From an uncultured Pseudomonadota bacterium (GTDB lineage: Bacteria > Myxococcota_A > UBA796 > SXON01), in the NCBI GenBank assembly GCA_903921785.1, contig CAIXRH010000014.1:19198-83197 (forward strand): a stretch of 64,000 bases of DNA. The letters run 5' to 3'. The translations under genes were made by a program, and so were the position numbers. Position 1 is the first letter of the stretch; every line of letters begins with the position of its first letter. Positions 1 through 9,244 of the stretch are shown in pieces. Under the pieces are notes generated by a model. The model had not been told where the DNA came from. It did not search any database and was given only the letters and a program-made list of their open reading frames with translations.

Positions 1-983
1 GGATGCTGCTCATCTCCGACGCGCTGCTCAACACCGGCGAGGTCAACCAGGACGTCGTCAGCGAGATCGGCAAGTCCTACGAGAGTTCGGGCATCCGCCT
101 CTCCGCGATCGGCGTCGGCCGCGACTTCAACGACAAGGTCCTCGACATGCTCTCGGAGAAGGGCAAGGGCGCCTACGTGTACCTCGGGTCCGAAGCCGTC
201 GTGGACCGCGTGTTCGGCGCCGGCTTCGGCTCGCTGACCCAGACCGTCGCCCACGACGTGCACTTCTCCCTCGACCTGCCCCCGTCGCTCGCCATGGAGA
301 AGTTCTACGGCGAGGAGTCGAGCACCCACAAGGAGGACATCCAGCCGATCGACTACTACGCCGGGACCACCCAGCTCTTCGTGCAAGACCTCCACATGAA
401 GGGCGGTCGCCCCGCGCGTAGCGAGTCGGTGAAGCTCACCGCCGAGTGGACCGACGTGGACACGGGGGAAGCCCGTACCCAGGTCTTCACCGCCTCGGTG
501 GGCGACATCCTCGCCGCCGACCCGCACAACCTCCACAAGGGCCGCGCGCTCCTCGCCTGGACGGACATGATCACCGCCCGCAGCCTCGGCAACGACCCCT
601 GCGGCGCCCCGTACCGCACCTGGGACGAGCGCATCGGCGACCTCGGCGACGACGCCGAGGTGGCCTGGCTCGACGGGCTGACCGCCCCCCTCTGCGGCCA
701 GTCCCCGAGCACCCCCAAGCGCGTCGCGACCGTGCCCGGCGTCCCGTACAAGGTCAAGGTCGACGCGGACCAGGTGATCGCCGAGGTCGGCATCCAGTGC
801 GCCGGCAAGACGCTCAGCGAGTCCCTCGCCGCGGGCAGCAACGTCGTCCGCTTCGACGCCCGCCCGGGCACCTGCCAGCTCGTGCTCTACGGAAACGTCC
901 CGATGTACGCCCAGGTCGACGTGCCCTCCACCGGCGGCGACATCCGTTGCGTTGTTCGGGGTGGCCGCTTGAGCTGCGGGTAG
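1..983 (+). CDS. VWA-domain protein, 5' truncated (YfbK-like)
   Basis: The reading frame is open from the left edge and ends at the TGA of 983, so the start lies outside the window. The first 75 or so visible residues form the C-terminal half of a von Willebrand A domain: a hydrophobic strand LLISDALLNTG, then a helix and the strand LSAIGVGRDFND. A beta-rich region of about 250 residues follows. In the YfbK family the VWA domain is followed in the same way by a domain starting after a segment like KGKGAYVYLGS. The family's role is unclear; VWA domains bind protein partners through a metal site whose DxSxS part would be upstream. The last 70 residues contain several Cys and look extracytoplasmic. 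The VWA assignment is firm; the YfbK likeness is from memory of the family. Confidence 0.8.
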   Translation, partial: MLLISDALLNTGEVNQDVVSEIGKSYESSGIRLSAIGVGRDFNDKVLDMLSEKGKGAYVYLGSEAVVDRVFGAGFGSLTQTVAHDVHFSLDLPPSLAMEKFYGEESSTHKEDIQPIDYYAGTTQLFVQDLHMKGGRPARSESVKLTAEWTDVDTGEARTQVFTASVGDILAADPHNLHKGRALLAWTDMITARSLGNDPCGAPYRTWDERIGDLGDDAEVAWLDGLTAPLCGQSPSTPKRVATVPGVPYKVKVDADQVIAEVGIQCAGKTLSESLAAGSNVVRFDARPGTCQLVLYGNVPMYAQVDVPSTGGDIRCVVRGGRLSCG

Positions 984-1001
984 TCGGCGGCCTCCGCGTC
1001 G

Positions 1002-1031
1002 CGGGCCCCGGGGGTTGCCCCCCGGGGTCCG
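1002..1031. terminator. GC-rich stem-loop after the VWA gene
   Basis: A 13-bp stem (1002-1014 with 1019-1031, one G-T pair) closes a TTGC loop 20 bp after the VWA stop codon. There is no U-run, so it is either a Rho-independent terminator of the weak GC-rich kind or an mRNA 3'-end stabiliser. Confidence 0.5.
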
Positions 1032-1075
1032 CTCGCGACTCGGTTCGTGGTATCCTCCGCCGCGCGGAGGTTCGG

Positions 1076-1765
1076 ATGTCGATCGTGTTTCTCGTTGTTT
1101 CCATGGCCCACGCCGAGAACTGGGACGGGGTGTACAGCGTCATCTCGAAGGAGGGCGCCTGGACGAATCAGGCCATCCTCCTCAGCCACGGCGCCACCGG
1201 CGGGGGCGGGATCCCCGGTGTCGCGCTCACCGAGGCGTACTGCACGCCCGACACCTTCCGGTGGCCCCAGGTGATCGCCGCGGGGAGCACGGCAAGCTGG
1301 ATTGTCTTCCCCCTCAAGGACGCCGATCCGGGGACGAGCATCACCTGCACGGATCACGTGGACTCGTCCACCAAGCGGACCTTCACGATCACCCCGTGCA
1401 GCGGCGGCGGGTGCCCGGCGGTCAGCGGCGCAGGTCCATGGATCGCGCCGGCCTCCAGCACGCCGATCGTGAGCCTGAAGCCCGGCCTCTACCACGTGAC
1501 CTCCCACCGGGAGGACACCTCCGGCACCCGCACGAGCGCCACCGCGGACATGTTCGTCCGGCCCACCGCCAACGCAAACGAGCACCTGGAGACCTGGTGT
1601 GTCGGCAGCGGGTTCCTCTGGCCGCAGATGAGCCAGAGCACCGGCGGCGTCACCTACAAGCGCACGTGGTTGGAGTACACGGTTGACGCGACGAACGGCG
1701 CCCCCGCGACCGTCACCTGCCCGGGCGGCACCACCCGCGCCGACTTCAAGTACACGATCGACTGA
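1076..1765 (+). CDS. secreted hypothetical protein
   Basis: This 229-residue protein begins with a very short signal peptide (MSIVFLVVSMAHA, cleavage expected before ENWDG), so it should be exported. A GGAGG Shine-Dalgarno sequence at 1066-1070 sits at good spacing before ATG 1076, which fixes the start. A possible extended -10 (TGGTATCCT) lies at 1048-1056. The body is rich in Gly, Ser, Thr and Pro and has paired Cys around residues 50-125 and 175-215, consistent with disulfide-bonded beta domains. Two segments (residues about 15-120 and 140-225) look like related halves, each with a Cys-x-P/V...W/FxWPQ pattern. I recognise no family. It converges on the kinase gene, with only 6 bp between the stop codons. 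Confidence 0.65.
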   Translation: MSIVFLVVSMAHAENWDGVYSVISKEGAWTNQAILLSHGATGGGGIPGVALTEAYCTPDTFRWPQVIAAGSTASWIVFPLKDADPGTSITCTDHVDSSTKRTFTITPCSGGGCPAVSGAGPWIAPASSTPIVSLKPGLYHVTSHREDTSGTRTSATADMFVRPTANANEHLETWCVGSGFLWPQMSQSTGGVTYKRTWLEYTVDATNGAPATVTCPGGTTRADFKYTID

Positions 1766-1771
1766 GCGCGA

Positions 1772-4700
1772 TCAGGCGGGTGGCGTTCGGCCACCCGCTG
1801 CGTCCCCCGAGGGCGCAGCGGCGAGGTACCGGAGGATCTCGCCGCGGTCGAGGACCTCGAGGCGCACCCCGCCGGGCACGGGCTCGAGGCTGGGGCGGTC
1901 CACGCTGGCCACCAGGGCAGGTTGGGTGATCGCGACCAACGCCAGGACCTGGAGGTGGATCCGCGGGTGCGAGGTCGTGGCCTCGCGGATGAGCTCGACG
2001 GGGTCCACGGAGGGGCCGCCGCAGGCCACGACCAGCGCCCCGGCCAGCAGCGCGGCCCCCGGCCGGTTCACCGCCCGCGCGGCAGCCGCCGACTCCGTGG
2101 CCCGGAGGATGCAAAGGGCGGCGTCGCCCTTCCGCCACGCCACGGCGGCGGCGGACAGGCAGAGGTTGGCGTGCACCAGGTCCTCGCCCACCAGGGCCGA
2201 GGCCGCGACCGTCTCGTCGTCGATGGCCTGCGTGAGCCGACCCAGGCGGTACTCGGCGCAGACCTGGAGGACGAAGCCCCACCGTTCGAACATCGGCAGC
2301 CGGAGATGGCGCGCCGCGAGGGTGAGGCGCTCGGCGACCTCCTGGGCCTCCGCGGACCGGAAGCTGTCCAGGAGCGCCACGGCGAGGTTGGTGTTCGCGA
2401 CGATCCGGCGGAGCGGCGTCGGCGCGAGGGCGAGGGACTCGGCGTGCCAGTGCGCTGCGGCCGGGAAGTCTCCAGCGGCGTAGGCCGCGAGGCCGCGCCA
2501 GCTCGCGAAGCGGGATCGACCGGCGGCGCTCATCGCGGCGCCCCCGTCCAGCTCGTCGAGAAGGGCGGAGATGGGCCGGGTCTGGCCCAGGTTGGCGCAG
2601 CGCACGAGCACCGCCTGCCGCGTTCCCTCCAGGGTTTCGTGCTCGAACGGGCCCAGCGCCTCCGCGGCCGCGGCGGCCTCCGCCCAGCGGCCGCGCGTCG
2701 CATCCGCGACCGCCCGGGCGAGGCGCGCGAGGGAGAGGGCGAGCGGGTCGCCGCGCCGCTCGGCGTACCGCGCGGTGTCCTCCGCCGCCGCGAAGCTGAA
2801 GTCCGAGAGCGCCACCCCGACGTGGCCGACGAGCGCCTGGCTCTCGAGGTCCTCCCGGTTCGCGCCGCGCGCGGCGCGGATGGCGGCCGCGTACAGCCCC
2901 TTCGCGCGCCCGAGGCGGGCAATGTCGGCGAACGACTCCGCGGCCTCCAACGCGGCCGCCACCGCGGGCTCGACCTCGGCGCAGGCGAGCCAGTGGCGCA
3001 TCCGCGACTCGGGTTCGTCGGCCCGGGCCGCCGCCAACTGCCGGTGCATCCCGGCGATGCGCTCCTCGGGGAGGTCGTCGAGGTGCGCGGGGATCACGCT
3101 GGCCTCGACCCGGCCGTCCGCACGACGGTGCGCGTGCCCGAGGGCCTCGAGCTCCTGAAGCTCGAGCTCCAGCTCCCACACCGGAATCCCCATGGCGGCG
3201 CCGAGCGTCTCCATCCGCACCGGGCCGGCGAGCACCATCCAGGCGAGCACCTCGAGCAGCGGCGCCTCCAGCTTCAGAGGAACCGCGCCGCCGAGGCCGT
3301 GGATCGCGATGCCCGGCCAGGCCTCCAGCTCGTCGAGTTGGGTCCGGCTCAGCGTGAGGCGCGGGGGGGCGCCCGCCGTGTCCCACGCCGCCCGACCGAC
3401 CGCCAACCAGGTGCGGAGCTCGCGCTCGATCCGCACGGGAAGCCCCTGGGTGCGCAGGTAGAGGAGGCGGGCGCCGTCCTCGGCGAGGTGCAGGAAGGGA
3501 TCCGGCCCGACGAAGAGGACGCGCAGGGCGTCCGCCGAGAGCGGCTCAAGCACCTCGGCGCCCGGCCGCCGGGCCACGATCGCGAGACCGCCGGCGGCGA
3601 AGCAGCGGTCCACCACTCGCCGCGTCCAACTGTCGTGCGCGTCGAGGTCGTCCACCAGCACGCGGAGCCCTCCGCGCAGCAGGGCGTCGAGCCGCTCGGC
3701 GGCGGCCGCGAGCCCACCCATGCCCTCGGGGAGCGCGCCGATGACCGGGAAGAGCCCCGAGAACGGACGATCGCCCGGCGTGAGCGCGACCACCGTGTGG
3801 CCCGCCGCCTCCAGCCGGGCCCGGAGCTGCGCCAGCAGCCGCGTCTTGCCCGTGCCCGCGCCGCCCGTCACCGCGAAGCTCCCGCCCTCCACCAGGGCAT
3901 TGAACGCCCGCTCCACGCACGCCTCGCGCCCGATGAACGGGATGGGGATCGGCGGCGCCAACGGCGCCCCGAGGACCTCCGCCAGACGCTCCGCGACCGC
4001 GCGCGCCGACACGGGCCGCCGCTCGGGTTGCCGCTCCAACAGCGCCGCGACCACCTGGTTGAGCTCGTCCGGCACCCCCTCGATCGGCGCACGCGGAAGC
4101 TCAACATCCTCGCCGCGGAGGAGCGCGCGGAGGCCTTCCCCGGAGGGGCGACGCCAATGCCCGCCGAGCGCCTCGTACAGCATGACCCCCAGGGAGTAGA
4201 GATCGGCGCGTAGATCCGGCAGACAGCCCCGAAGCTGCTCCGGCGCGAGATAGCCGACGGTCCCGACGATGCCCCCGGCCTCCGTCACGGGCTCCGCGAG
4301 GGGCTCTCCGCGAGCGAGCCCGAAGTCGAGGAGCACCACCCGCCCGTCGGGCTCCACGATCACGTTGGCGGGCTTGAGGTCGCGGTGGACCACACCCAGC
4401 GTGTGCACGCGGTCGAGGGTCTCGCACAGCGCGAGGGTGCGCCGAACCACCAGGGGCCAGTCCCCCTGCTCCATCGCCCCTGGGAACGCCGCCCCCGTGA
4501 GCAGCTCCATCGCGAGGTAGGGTTCGCCGTCCACCTCCCCGACATCGAAGAGTCTCACCACCCCCGGGAGCTGGAGCATGCGGAGCGCCGCCACCTCGCG
4601 CCGCACCCGAGCGCGGTGCGAGGTGGAGTAGACGAAAACCCGCTTGAGCGCCACGGGCGCGTCGGTGTCCACGTCGTGAGCCCGCCACACGACCCCGCTG

Positions 4701-4780
4701 CCGCCGCTGCCGATGGTGTGAAGGAGCCGGTAGCGGGCGTCGAACAGCGTCCGGCGCGCTTCGGCCGTCAGGTCCGCCAT
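1772..4780 (-). CDS. Ser/Thr protein kinase fused to AAA-type ATPase and helical repeat region
   Basis: The 1002-residue protein starts with a Hanks-type kinase domain (residues about 17-270): glycine loop GSGGSG at 24-29, invariant Lys46, catalytic HRDLKPAN at 132-139, DFG at 152-154 and an APE motif near 178. All catalytic residues are present, so activity is expected. A second module begins at about 280 with FIGRE and a Walker A GGAGTGKT near 305-312, as in the AAA_16/NB-ARC-like ATPases seen in large signalling proteins. The remaining 450 residues are Ala/Leu-rich helices that resemble TPR-like repeats. No transmembrane segment is visible, so it should be cytosolic. Such kinase-ATPase-TPR proteins are common in Myxococcota; targets cannot be deduced. 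The gene is last in a minus-strand run, 9 bp after the DUF3109 gene. Confidence 0.92.
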   Translation of the reverse strand: MADLTAEARRTLFDARYRLLHTIGSGGSGVVWRAHDVDTDAPVALKRVFVYSTSHRARVRREVAALRMLQLPGVVRLFDVGEVDGEPYLAMELLTGAAFPGAMEQGDWPLVVRRTLALCETLDRVHTLGVVHRDLKPANVIVEPDGRVVLLDFGLARGEPLAEPVTEAGGIVGTVGYLAPEQLRGCLPDLRADLYSLGVMLYEALGGHWRRPSGEGLRALLRGEDVELPRAPIEGVPDELNQVVAALLERQPERRPVSARAVAERLAEVLGAPLAPPIPIPFIGREACVERAFNALVEGGSFAVTGGAGTGKTRLLAQLRARLEAAGHTVVALTPGDRPFSGLFPVIGALPEGMGGLAAAAERLDALLRGGLRVLVDDLDAHDSWTRRVVDRCFAAGGLAIVARRPGAEVLEPLSADALRVLFVGPDPFLHLAEDGARLLYLRTQGLPVRIERELRTWLAVGRAAWDTAGAPPRLTLSRTQLDELEAWPGIAIHGLGGAVPLKLEAPLLEVLAWMVLAGPVRMETLGAAMGIPVWELELELQELEALGHAHRRADGRVEASVIPAHLDDLPEERIAGMHRQLAAARADEPESRMRHWLACAEVEPAVAAALEAAESFADIARLGRAKGLYAAAIRAARGANREDLESQALVGHVGVALSDFSFAAAEDTARYAERRGDPLALSLARLARAVADATRGRWAEAAAAAEALGPFEHETLEGTRQAVLVRCANLGQTRPISALLDELDGGAAMSAAGRSRFASWRGLAAYAAGDFPAAAHWHAESLALAPTPLRRIVANTNLAVALLDSFRSAEAQEVAERLTLAARHLRLPMFERWGFVLQVCAEYRLGRLTQAIDDETVAASALVGEDLVHANLCLSAAAVAWRKGDAALCILRATESAAAARAVNRPGAALLAGALVVACGGPSVDPVELIREATTSHPRIHLQVLALVAITQPALVASVDRPSLEPVPGGVRLEVLDRGEILRYLAAAPSGDAAGGRTPPA
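1776..1798. terminator. hairpin between convergent genes
   Basis: A perfect 9-bp stem with a GTTCG loop lies inside the last codons of the protein-kinase gene and just after the stop of the secreted-protein gene. Its position suits a shared bidirectional terminator, but no U-run is present on either strand. Confidence 0.4.
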
Positions 4781-4789
4781 GCCGTCCGG

Positions 4790-5317
4790 TTAACGCCGCG
4801 ACCGCCAGCGTGCGCATTCATCGCTGAGAACCTCCGTCCACACGGCGCCAGCTTCCCGATCACGCCCGCACTCGGTGAACGTGACGTAGCCCGGGTACGC
4901 GGAGGTGCGATCCCAGTCCTCGGCAGGGTCGGCCGGAGGCGGTAGCAGATGATCCGCGTTTTCACGAAGGGGGTGGAGCCAGCAGGCTCGAGGTTTGTAC
5001 GCCCAACGATCGAGCCCGTCGGCCTCGGCGAGCACCTGGAGCGCACATCGGGCATCCGGGAGACAGAACACACAACGCGTGCGCGGAAAGTGCGCAGGGA
5101 AATCGGGGGATCGATACGCGTGGGGGCGCGTCGCCGTCTTGTGCGCGCCGTCCGCGGACTCCAGGAATCGGTCTGGGAGACCCGGAAAATCGCCGCGACG
5201 GCGGAAGACGAGCCGGCGTAGGGCGCGAGCCTCCTCCGGCTCAAGCCACGCACCGTCGTGGCAGCACATCCCCTCACACACCGCGAGGTCGCAGGCTTTG
5301 AGCTTCGCGGGCGTCAC
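4790..5317 (-). CDS. DUF3109-family Cys-rich protein
   Basis: The N-terminal motif C-x4-C-x3-CC-x-DG (residues about 9-19) followed by W-L-x-P-E-E is typical of DUF3109/YkgJ-like putative Zn/Fe-chelating proteins. Further Cys pairs (CVFC near residue 84, then CALQ, ACW, ECG and DEC) complete a set of about ten Cys. The protein is 175 residues long. I place the start at GTG 5317 because it overlaps the stop of the upstream GNAT gene by 4 bp (GTGA), matching the coupling used throughout this run. An in-frame TTG at 5329 would add four residues. No enzymatic role is established for the family; metal binding is inferred from the Cys pattern. Confidence 0.8.
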   Translation of the reverse strand: MTPAKLKACDLAVCEGMCCHDGAWLEPEEARALRRLVFRRRGDFPGLPDRFLESADGAHKTATRPHAYRSPDFPAHFPRTRCVFCLPDARCALQVLAEADGLDRWAYKPRACWLHPLRENADHLLPPPADPAEDWDRTSAYPGYVTFTECGRDREAGAVWTEVLSDECARWRSRR

Positions 5318-5826
5318 GGGCGCCGCCAATCTGTGAAACCCAGGGCCAGCTCCAAGGAGTCACGCCACTCGCCGCGGAGCTCGAGCGTACGCGGGACGTG
5401 GCGAAGCACCCGGAACCCGAGCCCGGTGAGCAGCCGCAGGCACCGCCGGTTCTCCGGGTCCACCTCGGCGTGGAGCTCGGTGAAGGCCCGAGGTCCGAAG
5501 CCGTGAGCCACGAGCGCCTGGAGCGCCTCGCGCGCGATGCCCTGCCCGTGCTGGTCACGACGGAGCAAGAACCCGAGCTCCGACGCCCGCCAGAAGCCGG
5601 CCTTGCCGACCACCACGCCATCACGCTCCACCACAAAGTCGTCTGGGCCGGACCCGTCGACGTAGCCGTGCATCATCCGGCGCACGAAGCTGGCCGTATC
5701 TTCCACCGACGGATGAGGCTCCGTGGACCAGTAGCGCATGACCTCGGGGTCCGACATCGCCAGGAACAAGGACGGAGCATCGTCGACCGTCGCATGGCGG
5801 AGACGGAGGCGCTCGGTGAGGATCAC
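5314..5826 (-). CDS. GNAT-family N-acetyltransferase (RimJ/RimL type)
   Basis: The 170-residue protein has the layout of ribosomal-protein-type acetyltransferases: an opening strand with LTERLRLR, a central substrate region, the acetyl-CoA loop with R-R-D-Q-H-G-Q-G-I-A (about 96-105) and a conserved late segment V-D-P-E-N-R-R-C-L-R-L-L-x-x-L-G-F (about 126-142). It should transfer an acetyl group from acetyl-CoA to a protein N-terminus or small amine; the substrate is unknown. The start is GTG at 5826, overlapping the stop of the YdcF-like gene by 4 bp. Confidence 0.88.
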   Translation of the reverse strand: MILTERLRLRHATVDDAPSLFLAMSDPEVMRYWSTEPHPSVEDTASFVRRMMHGYVDGSGPDDFVVERDGVVVGKAGFWRASELGFLLRRDQHGQGIAREALQALVAHGFGPRAFTELHAEVDPENRRCLRLLTGLGFRVLRHVPRTLELRGEWRDSLELALGFTDWRRP

Positions 5827-6398
5827 CGGCCTTCCGCCCGGGCAAGCGCCATCGACCCCGCGTCGCGGGCGAGGAGGCGCCAGCGGTCAAAGGGCCGTCC
5901 CCAGGCGGGCGAGCGCACCGCCCACGCGACCGCCTCCGGGAAGCCCACCCGCCGCGCCAGGAGCAGCGCCCGGGCCACGTGGAACGGCTCCGTGACCAGG
6001 ATCACCCGCCGCGCGTCGGGGAGCAGTCCGCGGGCGAAGAGTAGGTTTCCATGGGTGTTCCGACTCTTCTCCTCCAGGAGGATCACCGAGTCGGGAACCC
6101 CCGCCGCCAAGAGGATCTCCCGAGCCACCACGGCCTCCCCCGGCGGACCCGCGTGGTGTGCGCCCGTCGTGACCACCCACGGCGCCCGACCCGCGTGATA
6201 GAGTTCGGCCGCGCCCTCCGCCCGAGATCGAAGCGAACCGCTCGCGACGCCCCCGGGCAGGACCCTGGCGCCGAGGACGATGATCGCGTCCGCCGTCCCC
6301 TCCGCCGGTGCGAGCTTCGTCCCCGCCCACACCGCCGATACCGCGGCGGGCAGCTCCGTCACCGCGCGCAGGGGCAGGGCCGGGTCCCAGCGCCGCAT
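5823..6398 (-). CDS. YdcF/SanA-like DUF218 protein
   Basis: The DUF218 core starts at about residue 36 with AIIVLGARV, followed by S-x-x-L-x-x-R-x-x-x-A and a segment with VVTTGAHH. Later come EEKSRNTHGNLLFAR and ILVTEPFHVARALLLA, both hallmarks of the fold. The family includes E. coli YdcF, which binds S-adenosylmethionine, and SanA, linked to envelope barrier function; the reaction is unknown. At 191 residues it lacks the membrane segments of longer members. It starts one base inside the stop codon of the upstream gene (TGATG). Confidence 0.82.
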   Translation of the reverse strand: MRRWDPALPLRAVTELPAAVSAVWAGTKLAPAEGTADAIIVLGARVLPGGVASGSLRSRAEGAAELYHAGRAPWVVTTGAHHAGPPGEAVVAREILLAAGVPDSVILLEEKSRNTHGNLLFARGLLPDARRVILVTEPFHVARALLLARRVGFPEAVAWAVRSPAWGRPFDRWRLLARDAGSMALARAEGR

Positions 6399-7000
6399 CA
6401 GGTCTTCGGACGCCGCAGATACCAGGCAGCGCCGCCGATACCGAGGAGCACGAGCACCGCGGGGATGAGCTTCTCCAACGCGCCTTCGCCGAGGAGCCCG
6501 TCGATCCGGGCGGTCAGCGATTCATCGGGGGGGACGGTCGCGTCCACCACCACGGAGGTGGGGCGCGGCTTCTCCATCAGCGCGATCTGCTCCTTGTCCC
6601 CCGGCTTCAGCCGCCCGTCGGTGTAGGTGGCGACCGGGGTGTACCAGGCGAACTGCTTGAACACCGCCGCGTGCTCGGGGACGGGGCTCGGCCGGCCACG
6701 ACGCGCCCGAACGCCGTCCGCGATGAGGCGCCGGTCGGCGGGCGAGAGCTTCTCCACGTAGACCGGGTTGAACGGGGTGTCCGCGCGCTGGAGCATCCAC
6801 ATCGCCAGCGCCCGACTCAGCCGTGGGTCGCTCGGGTACTCGAGGAGCTCGGTGACGATGCTGGTCGCCGCCTCGTCCGTCTCGATGAGGCACTTGTAGG
6901 CCATCGGCGAACCGTGTTCGCGGACGTCCACCAGCGCGGTGGGGACGGAGCACGGCTCGTCGGCCAGGGCGAACGAAGCGCCGAGGAGGAGGGCGATCAT
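6398..7000 (-). CDS. signal-peptide protein with C-terminal membrane anchor, unknown function
   Basis: The start at 7000 overlaps the glpK stop by 4 bp (ATGA) and yields a signal peptide [13 protein letters not shown] before residue 14. The 200-residue product ends with a hydrophobic segment of about 19 residues ([18 protein letters not shown]) followed by RRPKT, so the mature domain should face the periplasm, anchored by its C-terminus with a short cytoplasmic tail. The middle (about 15-165) is helical, with two Cys (near 17 and 38) that may pair. I do not recognise the family. Confidence 0.72.
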   Translation of the reverse strand: MIALLLGASFALADEPCSVPTALVDVREHGSPMAYKCLIETDEAATSIVTELLEYPSDPRLSRALAMWMLQRADTPFNPVYVEKLSPADRRLIADGVRARRGRPSPVPEHAAVFKQFAWYTPVATYTDGRLKPGDKEQIALMEKPRPTSVVVDATVPPDESLTARIDGLLGEGALEKLIPAVLVLLGIGGAAWYLRRPKT

Positions 7001-8463
7001 GCTTTCGCCACCGCGGCCGCCCAGGCCGCCCGCCGGATGTCGCGGTCCGCGACCGAGAGCGTGGGCTCGAACACGCGGTCCCGCGCCCACGCCGCCGTGA
7101 CGGCGTCCGGGGACGCCCAGAAGCCGACGCCGAGGCCCGCGAGGTACGCCGCGCCCATGGCGGTGGTCTCCAGGTTGGTGGGGCGCACACAGCGCACACC
7201 GAGGACATCTGCCTGGAACTGCATCATCAGGTCGTTACGGGCGGCGCCGCCGTCGACGCGGAGCTCGCCCAGGGCGCGACCGGCGTCGTGGGCCATCGCG
7301 TCGAGGAGGTCGGTGATCTGGAGGGCCACGCCCTCAAGGACGGCACGGGCGAGGTGCCCCCGGGTGACGCCGCGAGTGATCCCGACGATGACGCCCCGCG
7401 CGTCGGGACGCCAGTGCGGGGCGCCGAGCCCCGCGAGCGCCGGCACGAACATGACGCCCGCGCTGTCGGGAACACTCGCGGCGAGCGCCTCGACCTCCGC
7501 GCTGGTCTGGATGATCCCCAGCCCGTCCCGCAGCCACTGGACCGCCGCACCGGCGATGAACGCCGAGCCCTCGAGGGCGTAGGTGGTCTTGCCGCCCAGA
7601 CGCCAGCCGACGGTGGTCAGCATCCCCGTCGTGCTCGGCACGGGACGATCCCCCGTGTTCCAGAGGAGAAACGCGCCGGTGCCGTAGGTGCACTTCGCCA
7701 TGCCAGGCGTGAAGCACGCCTGACCGAAGAGCGCCGACTGCTGGTCGCCGGCGATGCCCGCCACCGGGATGCCATCCGGGAGGAAGCCGACCCCGCGCGT
7801 GACGCCGATGATCCCGGCGTTGTCCACCACCCGTGGGAGGCAGGCGGCCGGCACGCCGAACAGCGCGCAGAGCTCCTCGTCCCACGCGAGGCGGTGGAGG
7901 TCGAACAGGAGCGTACGGGAGGCGTTGCTCGGATCGGTGACGTGTTCACCGGTGAGCTTCCACACGACGAAGCTGTCGATCGTGCCGTAGCGGAGCCGCC
8001 CGCTCGCCGCGCCTTCGGCGACCCCGGCTCGGTTCTGCACCATCCACTCGGCCTTGGTTCCGGAGAAGTACGGATCCAAGACCAGGCCCGTACGCGCACG
8101 CACCTCCGCTTCCTTGCCGGCCGCCTTCAGCGCCTCACACCGCGGCGCGGTGCGCCGGTCCTGCCAGACCAGCGCCCGGCCGGCCGGCTCGCCCGTCGTG
8201 CCGTCCCAGAACAGGCTCGTCTCCCGCTGGTTGGTGATGCCGATCGCCGCGATCCGCCCCGGGTCCACGCCCTGCAAGACCGCCGTGACGGCCTGGCGGA
8301 TGCTGCCCCAGATCTCGTCGGCGTCGTGCTCCACGAGGCCAGGCGCGGGGAAGTAGTTGGGGAACTCCACGTTCTTGGACGCGAGCACCCGGCTCTGATG
8401 GTCCACGAGAACGGCGGTTGAGCCGGTCGTGCCCTGGTCGATGGCGAGGACGAGGTCGGACAT
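6997..8463 (-). CDS. glpK: glycerol kinase
   Basis: The 488-residue protein is a full-length FGGY sugar kinase that phosphorylates glycerol to sn-glycerol 3-phosphate with ATP in the cytosol. The N-terminal phosphate-binding motif DQGTTGSTA (about 8-16), the substrate segment PGLVEHD, the GITNQRET block and WQDRRT match GlpK rather than other FGGY kinases. Later blocks ([31 protein letters not shown]) are all intact. The start is ATG 8463 (MSDLVLAID); a longer frame to 8481 exists but would add residues not found in the family. No glycerol facilitator or GlpD is nearby. Confidence 0.95.
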   Translation of the reverse strand: MSDLVLAIDQGTTGSTAVLVDHQSRVLASKNVEFPNYFPAPGLVEHDADEIWGSIRQAVTAVLQGVDPGRIAAIGITNQRETSLFWDGTTGEPAGRALVWQDRRTAPRCEALKAAGKEAEVRARTGLVLDPYFSGTKAEWMVQNRAGVAEGAASGRLRYGTIDSFVVWKLTGEHVTDPSNASRTLLFDLHRLAWDEELCALFGVPAACLPRVVDNAGIIGVTRGVGFLPDGIPVAGIAGDQQSALFGQACFTPGMAKCTYGTGAFLLWNTGDRPVPSTTGMLTTVGWRLGGKTTYALEGSAFIAGAAVQWLRDGLGIIQTSAEVEALAASVPDSAGVMFVPALAGLGAPHWRPDARGVIVGITRGVTRGHLARAVLEGVALQITDLLDAMAHDAGRALGELRVDGGAARNDLMMQFQADVLGVRCVRPTNLETTAMGAAYLAGLGVGFWASPDAVTAAWARDRVFEPTLSVADRDIRRAAWAAAVAKA

Positions 8464-8517
8464 GTGGGGCTGGACTATCAAGGAATCCCCGACCGAGCCG
8501 ACCGGCCGTGCGGGCCG

Positions 8518-8934
8518 TCAGTCTCCCAGCGCCGCCGTCGCCTCCAGCGTCGGCTCGCTCCTCCCGCTCTGGTTGTCGCCCCGGGTCCAGACCTCCACGC
8601 GGTCGGTGACGGACGGGAGGGTCATGGTGAGGTCGTAGAGACAGTCGCAGCCGGCGACCGCGGCCGGGTTCATGTCGATTGGCTGCACCAGGACGCTCAA
8701 CCCGTCGTTCGCCTCGATCCAGAAGCCCTGCACGTCCTGGGCGCACCGGAACCCGACCGGGCCGACAGCAACGCTGGACTCCGAGTCGTTCTGGGCGAGC
8801 GTGGCGACGGGCTCCCCGACGCCGGTGTCGTAGGCGCTCTCGGAGCACTCCGCCTGGTGGAAGTCGGGGATGAGGTGCGCACCTTCGAAGTCGGGGGGGA
8901 GGTCGAAGCAGCCGAAGGCGAGGACGAGCAGCAT
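8518..8934 (-). CDS. small lipoprotein, unknown function
   Basis: The 138-residue product begins MLLVLAFGC, a short lipoprotein signal with the lipidated Cys at residue 9. The mature part is acidic, has four further Cys (ECS, RCA, GCDC) and beta-strand character, with the end rich in Thr and Glu. No known domain is apparent. It lies between selD and glpK on the same strand, 54 bp before glpK. A longer in-frame opening to 9213 has a low-complexity Arg-rich beginning and overlaps a repeated sequence, so I reject it. Confidence 0.65.
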   Translation of the reverse strand: MLLVLAFGCFDLPPDFEGAHLIPDFHQAECSESAYDTGVGEPVATLAQNDSESSVAVGPVGFRCAQDVQGFWIEANDGLSVLVQPIDMNPAAVAGCDCLYDLTMTLPSVTDRVEVWTRGDNQSGRSEPTLEATAALGD

Positions 8935-9244
8935 GGTGACTCCAGGTGCCGAGGAACATGCACACGCCGTGCCGGGGGAGGCCCCCCGCGCCAGGTTCGG
9001 CGCCCGGGCCGCATCGCCCGCCGGGCGGAGCGTCGACGGGCGGCCCAACCGCGACACCAGGATCGCGCCTGGACTCCAGCCGCCACCGGAGCGCCGACGC
9101 GGGCTCGAAGCGCAACCGCGCGCTCGTTGTCGGTGGGTCGGAGCGCCGAGGGTGGGGATGCGCACCCGCGCCGTCGCCACCCGCCGCCCCCTCCCCCCCG
9201 GGATGAGCCTCACCGGCCTGCGAGGGGTCCGCCGCGATCGGAGC
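8935..9244. other. 310-bp gap between selD and the lipoprotein gene
   Basis: No credible gene is visible on either strand. The right half holds one copy of a 76-bp dispersed repeat (9091-9166), whose second copy is at 61108-61183. The stretch is extremely GC-rich. It separates two same-strand genes, so it may hold a promoter for the lipoprotein gene, but I see no clear -35/-10 pair. Confidence 0.5.
9091..9166 (+). repeat. dispersed 76-bp repeat, copy 1
   Basis: By hand alignment this segment matches 61108-61183 at 63 of 76 positions without gaps and in the same orientation. The last 20 bases are almost identical (GAGCGCCGAGGGTGGGGATG here). Neither copy looks like a coding exon shared by paralogous genes: this one is intergenic, the other overlaps only the last codons of an ATPase gene. 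Confidence 0.6.

Noticed and set aside
1922..4213. Long + strand open frame opposite the protein kinase gene
   Set aside because: It is Arg/Gly/Pro-rich with no domain, a mirror of the high-GC kinase gene, which has all its catalytic motifs.
8518..9213. Longer form of the lipoprotein starting at 9213
   Set aside because: The added 90 residues are Arg/Pro-rich, include a dispersed repeat and would bury the lipoprotein signal.
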